Part shown: positions 58,552 through 64,000 of the stretch, in pieces
Position numbering within the stretch: the first letter of the stretch is position 1
Layout: every line of letters begins with the position of its first letter
Source: Cellulomonas cellasea
GTDB lineage: Bacteria; Actinomycetota; Actinomycetes; Actinomycetales; Cellulomonadaceae
Direction of reading: 5' to 3'
Length of the DNA: 64,000 nucleotides
Assembly: GCF_006538745.1 (NCBI RefSeq)
Contig: NZ_BJLR01000035.1
Span: forward strand, 80,642 to 144,641
The notes under the pieces: model-generated
Database searches by the model: none
What the model was told of the DNA's origin: nothing
The model's input: the letters and a program-made list of their open reading frames with translations, nothing else
Position numbers and translations under genes: made by a program

Positions 58552-61119
58552 TCAGCGACCGGGTTCGAGCTCCAGGACGTCGCTCGCAGCCTCGTCGATC
58601 GCGTCCGCGCTGAACGGCCACGGGAACAGCCGGCCCTCGGCCCACGGGGTGAGCTGGTCGGCGTAGTGCACGGACCCCGGGTGCCCGGACGCGCCGGTCA
58701 TCGTGACCCACGCGGACGAGTCGAGGTCCGCGAGGTCGACGACCATCCGCATCGCCGGCGCGGCCGTCACGCCGAACGACCCGCTGCCGGCGTCCCACGC
58801 GGTCGCGTTCACGAGCGCCGCGCCGCCACCGACCTCGCGCGGCGTCGGGTTGACGAGCCGGCGCACCGGCGCGGGCAGCGCGGGCGAGCCGAGGACGTCG
58901 TGCTCGGGGGCCGCGGTGTGGACCTTGCCCCAGCGCCAGTCGGACGGGTCCTTGCCGAGGTCGGCCGTGAGCTCGCGGCGTGCGGCGACGAGCGCGCGGG
59001 TCAGGATCTCGTCGCGCCCCTCGACGACGCCCACGGTGCTGCGGTCGTCCCACCAGGACCCGTCGGGCGTCTCGAGCAGGCGGCGGACCACCTCGAGCCA
59101 GCGCGCGCCGCCCGTCGGCTCGTAGCCCTCGGGCAGGTCGTCCCAGAACGTGAGCTCGAGCAGGTTGGACCACACCGACGCGAAGTACGCGGCCGCCGCG
59201 GAGTCCGCGTCCGAGCGCATGTCCCACGTGCGCAGCAGGTCCTGGCCGTCGTCGTCGAACGAGTCGGGCACGTCGACCGCGAGGAGCGCCGGCAGCAGGA
59301 CGCGCGCGTACGGGTTGTCGACGTCGGCCTGCAGCGAGCGGGTCGTCGCGACGTCGATCTGCTCACCGGAGCGGATCTGCTCCTCGAGGACCGAGCGGAT
59401 GCGCTGCGCGCGGAAGCCGTAGTCCCAGTCGGACGTGAGGTAGGGCCCGGCGCCCGCGGGGGTGACCGCCTGGTTCGCGGCCACGACGAACCCCTCCGCG
59501 GGGTCCTGGACCGCGGGCATCTGCTCGGCGGGGACCCAGCCCTGCCAGTCGTACGCGCTGTCCCAGCCGGGCCGCGGCCACGAGCCGTCGGACGGCAGGA
59601 CGGAGTCGACGACGTCCGCGCGCACCGGGATCCGGCCGGGCGCCTGGTAGCCGATGTGCCCGTCCGTCGTCGCGTACACGATGTTCTGCGACGGCACCTC
59701 GAACATCGCGGCCGCGGCGGCGACGTCGTCGGCGTCGGACGCCTGCGCGAGCGCGAACACCGCGTCCGCCGTGCGGCCCGGGGTCAGCGCGGCCCACCCG
59801 AGCGCGACCTCGTAGCGTCCGTACGGCGACCCCTCGGGCACCGGGACGTCGCCGAGCGCGTCGATGTCGAGGACGTCCGAGACGATCGGGCCGTGCTTCG
59901 TCGACCGCACCGTGATCTCGACGTCGTCGCCGCCGTTGACCTTGATGACCTCGCGCCGCGTGCTCAGCGGGACGCGCTCGCCGTCGAGCAGGGCCGTCCC
60001 GTCCGACACGCGCTCGAGGAAGAAGTCCGTGACGTCCGCGCCGAGGTTCGTCAGCCCCCACGCGAGCGCGCCGTTGTGCCCGATCACGACGCCCGGCAGG
60101 CCCGCGAACGAGAACCCGGACACGTCGTACGGGCACTCCACCGACCGCTCGCGGCAGTGCAGCCCGATCTGGGTCCAGATGCCCGGCGCGGAGATCCCGA
60201 GGTGCGGGTCGTTCGCGAGGACCGGGAGGCCCGAGACGGTGTGGGTGCCGGAGACGACCCACGAGTTGGAGCCGATGCCGTCGCCCTCGCCGAGCAGGTT
60301 CGGGACCGACGAGAGCGCCCGCTCGGCGGACGCGAGGGCTTCCTGCAGGTGCGACGACGACAGGTCGACCGTCGTGGCCTGCTGGGCGGCCGCGGTCGGC
60401 TGCACGCTCGACGCCTGCAGGATCGGCAGGTTCACTTCCTGCGGGTACGCCGGGAACAGCTCGTCGACGCGCGCGACGTCGCCGATCGTCTCGAACGCCA
60501 TGCCGCGCGCGAGCTCGTCGGCGTAGTTGGCCTTGAGGTCCCACGCCATGGCCTTGAGCCACGCGAGCGAGTCGACCGGCGTCCACGGCTCGGGGTCCGC
60601 GAGGTCGAGGCGCACGTCGAGGATGCTGTACTCGACGGCGAGCGCCGACCGGTCGCGCTGGTCGAGGTACGCGTTCACCCCGTCGGCGTAGGCCTGCAGG
60701 TTCTCGCGGGTCTCGGGCTGGAGCAGCTCCCACTCCTGCTCGGCGACGCGGCGCCACCCGAGCGTGCGGATCACGGCGTCGGCCTCGAGCGCGTCCGGGT
60801 TCTCGCCGACGAGCTCCGAGAGCCGCCCCGCGGTCACGTGCCGGCGGTAGTCCATCTCGAAGAAGCGGTCCTGCGCGTGCACGTAGCCCTGCGCGCGGAA
60901 CAGGTCGCCCGAGGTGTCGGCCTCGATGAACGGCACGCCGCGCTCGTCCCGGCTCACGGTCACGCCCGCGCCGAGGCCCGGGACCTCGACGCGCCCGGCG
61001 ACCTGCGGCAGCGGCTCGCGCACGACGAGGACGGTCCCGACGGCGGTCGCCGCGAGAGCGAGCACGAGGATCGCCGCCGCGGCGGCGAGGGACAGTCGAA
61101 CGGCACGACGACGAGGCAC
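58552..61119 (-). CDS. Penicillin-acylase-family Ntn hydrolase
   Basis: Exported or membrane-anchored precursor of 855 residues (S45 family). An N-terminal hydrophobic helix (LSLAAAAAILVLALAATAVGTVLVV) precedes the alpha chain (FIEADTSGDLFRAQGYVHAQDRFFEMDYRR). Autocleavage is expected before Ser in GDGIGSNSWVVSGTHTVSG, which becomes the catalytic N-terminal Ser of the beta chain. The downstream LANDPHLGISAPGIWTQIGLHC and GHNGALAWGLTNLGADV are typical. Natural substrates may be acyl-homoserine lactones or other amides. The GTG start follows TAGTCT (minus strand, 61126-61131) by six bases. Confidence 0.92.
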   Translation of the reverse strand: MPRRRAVRLSLAAAAAILVLALAATAVGTVLVVREPLPQVAGRVEVPGLGAGVTVSRDERGVPFIEADTSGDLFRAQGYVHAQDRFFEMDYRRHVTAGRLSELVGENPDALEADAVIRTLGWRRVAEQEWELLQPETRENLQAYADGVNAYLDQRDRSALAVEYSILDVRLDLADPEPWTPVDSLAWLKAMAWDLKANYADELARGMAFETIGDVARVDELFPAYPQEVNLPILQASSVQPTAAAQQATTVDLSSSHLQEALASAERALSSVPNLLGEGDGIGSNSWVVSGTHTVSGLPVLANDPHLGISAPGIWTQIGLHCRERSVECPYDVSGFSFAGLPGVVIGHNGALAWGLTNLGADVTDFFLERVSDGTALLDGERVPLSTRREVIKVNGGDDVEITVRSTKHGPIVSDVLDIDALGDVPVPEGSPYGRYEVALGWAALTPGRTADAVFALAQASDADDVAAAAAMFEVPSQNIVYATTDGHIGYQAPGRIPVRADVVDSVLPSDGSWPRPGWDSAYDWQGWVPAEQMPAVQDPAEGFVVAANQAVTPAGAGPYLTSDWDYGFRAQRIRSVLEEQIRSGEQIDVATTRSLQADVDNPYARVLLPALLAVDVPDSFDDDGQDLLRTWDMRSDADSAAAAYFASVWSNLLELTFWDDLPEGYEPTGGARWLEVVRRLLETPDGSWWDDRSTVGVVEGRDEILTRALVAARRELTADLGKDPSDWRWGKVHTAAPEHDVLGSPALPAPVRRLVNPTPREVGGGAALVNATAWDAGSGSFGVTAAPAMRMVVDLADLDSSAWVTMTGASGHPGSVHYADQLTPWAEGRLFPWPFSADAIDEAASDVLELEPGR

Positions 61120-61217
61120 GCAGCGAGACTAGTGCGTGACGCGGGGCGGCACCGGGTGCACCTCGTGCCTCGCACGGGGGCGGGCGGCCGGGCGCGTCGC
61201 GGGCTTGCGTCCCCCGG

Positions 61218-61249
61218 TAGACTTGGCACTCGAAGTTGGAGAGTGCCAG
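61218..61249 (+). promoter_or_regulatory. CIRCE element over the fmdB promoter
   Basis: TTGGCACTC (61223-61231), nine bases, GAGTGCCAG (61241-61249): the exact CIRCE format bound by the heat-shock repressor HrcA. TAGACT (61218-61223) is the likely -10 box, so HrcA would block transcription initiation. Confidence 0.85.
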
Positions 61250-61336
61250 GAAGTCGGACGACCAGGCCGACGTCGCGCGCTCCTCGTGAGCGCCCGGCGT
61301 CCCCGGCCGGCGTCCCGCCCGAACCAGGAGACACCA

Positions 61337-61705
61337 GTGCCCACCTACTCGTACGCGTGCACCGCCTGCGGGCACGCCTTCGACATCCAGCAGTCGTTCA
61401 GCGACGAGTCCCTGACGGTGTGCCCCGAGTGCGAAGGACGCCTGCGCAAGGTGTTCTCGGCCGTGGGCGTCGTGTTCAAGGGCTCGGGGTTCTACCGCAA
61501 CGACTCGCGGACGTCGGGCAAGAGCACGTCGTCGTCGGGCTCGTCGTCCTCCTCGGGCTCGTCCTCGTCGTCGTCGAACGGCGGGTCCCCCTCGGGCTCG
61601 TCGGGCTCGTCGGAGGGGTCCTCGTCCACGCCGGCGCCCGCGAAGCCCGCGGCGTCGAGCGGGTCGCCCTCGGGGTCCTCCGCGCCGGCTGCCGCCGCGA
61701 GCTGA
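61337..61705 (+). CDS. FmdB-family zinc-ribbon protein
   Basis: Small protein of 122 residues. The first 55 form an FmdB zinc ribbon (PTYSYACTACGHAFDIQQSF and VCPECEGRLRKVFSAVGVVFKGSGFYRND), with four Cys in two CxxC pairs. The rest is a low-complexity Ser/Gly/Pro/Ala tail. FmdB proteins are usually described as putative regulators; the function is unresolved. GTG start with AGGAG six bases upstream. A CIRCE site lies in its promoter about 90 bases upstream, so heat-shock control is likely. Confidence 0.9.
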   Translation: MPTYSYACTACGHAFDIQQSFSDESLTVCPECEGRLRKVFSAVGVVFKGSGFYRNDSRTSGKSTSSSGSSSSSGSSSSSSNGGSPSGSSGSSEGSSSTPAPAKPAASSGSPSGSSAPAAAAS

Positions 61706-61826
61706 CCCACGGGCACGGGGTGCGGTGCGTCGCGTCGCGCACCCCCAGCCCGGCGCGCAGGACCGCGACGCGGTCGCCCGACCGGTGCGCGCCGACCGTC
61801 GGGGCACGTCGACCTAGCGTCGCGGC

Positions 61827-62570
61827 GTGCCCTCTCTCCGCGCCGCGGCGCCGCCCCGTGACCGTCCCCCGCACCGTGGCGCGCGCCCGGTGCTGCGACC
61901 GGCACCCCGGCCGCTCGTGCGCGTCCGGCTGTGGCTGTGGCGTGCGCGCGTCCCCGTCGCCGCGCTGCTCGTGGGGTGTGCGTGCGCGGCCGTCGTGAGC
62001 GCCGTGCGGCCGATCCCGCCCCCGACGTCGCCCGTGCTGGTGCTGGACCGCGCCCTCGCCGCCGGTGAGCGCCTGACGCCCGACGACGTCCGCACCGTGC
62101 GACTGCCGGTCGACCTGGTCCCCGAGGGGAGCCTGCGCGCGGCCGAGGAGCTCCCCGAGGAGACGCTCGCCGTGCCCGCGACGCCGGGCCTGCCGGTCGT
62201 GCCGAGCCTGTTCACCCAGGCCTCGGTGCACGGACCGCCCGGGACCGTCGTCGCCCCGGTCCGGTTCGCCGACCCCGGCGTCGCCGCGATGCTCACCCCG
62301 GGCGTCGTCGTGGACGTGCTGGCGGGCGGTGACGACCTCGGCGGGACGCTCGGCGCGGGGCGGGTCGTTGCGCGGGGTGCCCTGGTGCTCGCCGGCCTCG
62401 GCGACGCGGACGCCGGCGGCTCGGGGGTCGCGGACTCGCTCGGCGGCGGGCTGCTCGGAGGCGGCGGCGGAGGTGCCGAACCGTCCCCGCTCGTGCTGCT
62501 CGCGGTGACGCCCGAGGAGTCCGTGGCCCTGACCGGTTCGTCCGGACTCAGCGCGGTCTTCGTGGAATGA
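61827..62570 (+). CDS. SAF-domain (CpaB/RcpC-like) membrane protein
   Basis: Protein of 247 residues: Arg/Pro-rich cytoplasmic N-terminus, one membrane helix (RVPVAALLVGCACAAVVSAV), then a SAF domain (about 70-130: VLVLDRALAAGERLTPDDVRTVRLPVDLVPEG) and a beta-rich part resembling RcpC/CpaB pilus-assembly proteins (PVRFADPGVAAMLTPGVVVDVLAG). No pilus genes are adjacent, so its role is unclear. TAGCGT (61815-61820) ends six bases before the GTG (leaderless type). Confidence 0.85.
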   Translation: MPSLRAAAPPRDRPPHRGARPVLRPAPRPLVRVRLWLWRARVPVAALLVGCACAAVVSAVRPIPPPTSPVLVLDRALAAGERLTPDDVRTVRLPVDLVPEGSLRAAEELPEETLAVPATPGLPVVPSLFTQASVHGPPGTVVAPVRFADPGVAAMLTPGVVVDVLAGGDDLGGTLGAGRVVARGALVLAGLGDADAGGSGVADSLGGGLLGGGGGGAEPSPLVLLAVTPEESVALTGSSGLSAVFVE

Positions 62571-62621
62571 TCGGCGGCGCGTGCGACCGGCCGTGCGCGC
62601 TACCCAGGAAGAGGAGCCCCC

Positions 62622-63074
62622 GTGACGAGCCTGTTCAACGGCTTCAAGGACTTCATCTCACGCGGCAACGCGATCGACCTCGCGGTCGGCGTCATCATCG
62701 GTGCGGCGTTCGGCGGGGTGGTCAACGCCCTCCAGAACGGCATCATCAGCCCGCTCATCGGCATCATCTTCGGCAAGCCGAGCCTCGCGGAGCTCTGGCG
62801 GATCACCACGCCCCGCGGCACGATCGACATCGGCCTCGTGCTGGACGCGATCCTGCAGTTCCTCATCACCGCGGCCGCGATCTACTTCTTCATCGTCGTC
62901 CCGCTGAACAAGCTCGCCGAGCGCCGCAAGAAGGGCCTCGAGGCCGAGCCGACCGCCCCGGCGGAGGACATCCTCCTGCTCCAGCAGATCCGCGACCTGC
63001 TCGCCGGACAGCAGTCCGCATCGCTGCGCAACGACACCGGCCCGTCGCTCCCCCCGACGACGCCGCGCAGCTGA
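62622..63074 (+). CDS. mscL: Large-conductance mechanosensitive channel MscL
   Basis: Homopentameric osmotic safety valve of 150 residues. Motifs: FNGFKDFISRGNAIDLAVGVIIGAAFGGVVNALQNGIISPLIG (amphipathic N-terminus and TM1), then a periplasmic loop, TM2 (LDAILQFLITAAAIYFFIVVPLNKL), and the C-terminal helix EDILLLQQIRDLLA. The GTG start is preceded by GGAAGAGGAG. A strong hairpin follows the stop. Confidence 0.96.
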   Translation: MTSLFNGFKDFISRGNAIDLAVGVIIGAAFGGVVNALQNGIISPLIGIIFGKPSLAELWRITTPRGTIDIGLVLDAILQFLITAAAIYFFIVVPLNKLAERRKKGLEAEPTAPAEDILLLQQIRDLLAGQQSASLRNDTGPSLPPTTPRS

Positions 63075-63091
63075 CCACCCGTTCGCGCACC

Positions 63092-63132
63092 ACGACGGCC
63101 GCGGCCGACCTCCGGGTCGCCGCGGCCGTCGT
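63092..63132. terminator. Terminator after mscL
   Basis: ACGACGGCCGCGG (63092-63104) pairs perfectly with CCGCGGCCGTCGT (63120-63132). The loop contains a further CGACC/GGTCG stem closed by TCCG. It may also end the convergent small gene at 63162. Confidence 0.85.
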
Positions 63133-63161
63133 GCGTCCGGGGCGAGGTGACGGTGAGGCGG

Positions 63162-63401
63162 CTACCAGTGGGGCGGGACGTCGCGGAGCAGGCGGTCGTC
63201 GTTGCCGTCGTCGGCGCGCTCGCCCCAGCCGGCGTCCGAGTCGTCGGCGCTGCGCGTCGGGATGAGCGGCGCGTCCCGGACCGGGCGGACGGGCGCGCGC
63301 GGCGCGTCGCCGACCGGGCGCGCGGGCGAGGGCGGGGCGTCGTCGCGCGGGACGTCACGGGGCTGCTCGGCGTTCACCACCCCATCGTCCCACCGCGGCA
63401 C
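63162..63401 (-). CDS. Small hypothetical protein
   Basis: Protein of 79 residues, Asp/Arg/Pro-rich and probably disordered (RDDAPPSPARPVGDAPRAPVRPVRD), ending in the ordered NDDRLLRDVPPHW. Similar short tails ending in PPHW/PPHH occur in actinobacterial hypothetical proteins near helicase or hydrolase genes. It lies 26 bases downstream of the gene at the right edge on the same strand, so it is probably co-transcribed. Function unknown. Confidence 0.6.
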   Translation of the reverse strand: MPRWDDGVVNAEQPRDVPRDDAPPSPARPVGDAPRAPVRPVRDAPLIPTRSADDSDAGWGERADDGNDDRLLRDVPPHW

Positions 63402-63427
63402 CGGACCGCCGGCCCGCCGCCGCCGGC

Positions 63428-64000
63428 TCAGGACGTCGCGCGCCGCACCGCCCCGGCGATGACCGCGTCGACCCGCGAGCTGCGGCGCGTGATGCCGAGC
63501 GCCTCGCGCACGGCGGCCGCGAGCTCCTCGCGACCGCGCTCGACGCCGTCCGACACGAGCCAGGTGACGACCTCGTCGAGCTGGTCGTCGCTGTAGGCGT
63601 TGATCGGCAGGCCCGGCCGGATCGCCGGACGCGGTCGTGCGGGCACGGCGAGCGTCGGCTGCTCGACGCGGGGCGTCGCGCCCGTCGCGGGTCGGTCGGC
63701 GGCCGCCCTGCGGCCGGTGGTCGACGTCGGCGCGATGTCCGGGCGGTCGGTCCCGTCGCCGACCGCCGGCGCACCGACGGCCGGGCCGGAACCGGGCGCG
63801 GGCACCTGCGGCACGCTGCCTGTCCCGGGCGGTGCGACGCGACGGAGGCTGCCGGTGCTGACCCGCTCGACGTGCCGGGTGCCCGCCGGCGCCTCACCGA
63901 CGCGCGGGATCATGCCGGTCGAGCGGCGCTCCACCTGCGGCAGCGCACCGGTCCCGGGCGCCTGCGCGCGCGGGACCGCGCCGGTCGCCGCCGGCTCGCG
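63428..64000 (-). CDS. C-terminal part of a large protein with TGxxP repeats, runs off the right edge
   Basis: The frame is open from the stop at 63428 to the window edge (190 codons). The visible upstream part is a low-complexity tail with repeated TGxxPxV units (ATGAVPR, GTGALPQV, STGMIPRV, GTGSVPQV). The last 60 residues form an ordered helical domain (YSDDQLDEVVTWLVSDGVERGREELAAAVREALGITRRSSRVDAVIAGAV), like the C-termini of some actinobacterial helicases. I cannot name the protein. An internal GTG at 63934 could be taken as a start, but the repeats continue upstream of it. Confidence 0.65.
   Translation of the reverse strand, partial: REPAATGAVPRAQAPGTGALPQVERRSTGMIPRVGEAPAGTRHVERVSTGSLRRVAPPGTGSVPQVPAPGSGPAVGAPAVGDGTDRPDIAPTSTTGRRAAADRPATGATPRVEQPTLAVPARPRPAIRPGLPINAYSDDQLDEVVTWLVSDGVERGREELAAAVREALGITRRSSRVDAVIAGAVRRATS

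Overview
The window is chromosomal DNA from a high-G+C actinobacterium. It most resembles a Cellulomonas-type member of the Micrococcales: it carries a secreted GH12 endoglucanase with a family-2 cellulose-binding domain, a PL3-type pectate lyase with a ricin-B domain, protein O-mannosyltransferase, WhiB, and many leaderless genes. The genus is inferred from gene content, not proven.

Left chromosomal block (1-28.9 kb). Genes: a truncated gene at the edge; an Rpf-like G5/DUF348 cell-wall hydrolase; tatD; metG; pectate lyase; endoglucanase; an SDR/TetR divergent pair with two operator-like palindromes; a PQQ-type sugar dehydrogenase lipoprotein; aminotransferase; nicotinamidase; DUF402 protein; ABC exporter; rsmI divergent from protein mannosyltransferase; a GH20-like protein that has lost its catalytic residues; a DUF4349 lipoprotein; a bile-acid-symporter-like protein; a CBM32 beta-helix exoprotein; a small secreted barrel protein; and a valyl-tRNA synthetase paralogue that lacks the CP1 editing domain.

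Integrative element (28,921-54,375). A 44-bp perfect direct repeat, the 3' part of a tRNA-Ala(CGC) gene, bounds an integrative conjugative element of about 25 kb. Its left half is a mating-pair operon: small membrane proteins, VirB4 ATPase, polytopic VirB6-like protein, a VirB8/TcpC-like anchor and an M23 muralytic enzyme. Its right half is a regulatory, replication and integration module: HD protein, Nudix, XRE regulator, FtsK/TcpA-like translocase, WhiB, Rep, Xis and tyrosine integrase. Between the halves lies cargo of lower G+C with TTA codons. It holds two candidate defence systems. One is a three-gene operon: nucleotidyltransferase, 2H-phosphoesterase fused to an adenine DNA methyltransferase, and patatin phospholipase. 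The other is a two-gene operon: alpha/beta hydrolase and a 1241-residue caspase-STAND-TPR-S1-S1 protein. Just downstream is a 72-nt DNA segment that folds on paper into a flush four-way cloverleaf with GCA triloops. The element has also separated the host tRNA from its own terminator and supplies a replacement terminator beside attR.

Right chromosomal block (54.4-64 kb). This is the conserved actinobacterial glpR(sepX)-rimJ-glp(moeA) cluster, with 5-formyl-THF cyclo-ligase divergent from it, then a penicillin-acylase-family Ntn hydrolase, a CIRCE-preceded fmdB, a SAF-domain protein, mscL, and two minus-strand genes at the right edge.

Many genes in all three blocks start six or seven bases after a TAnnnT-like -10 box, so leaderless transcription seems common in this organism.
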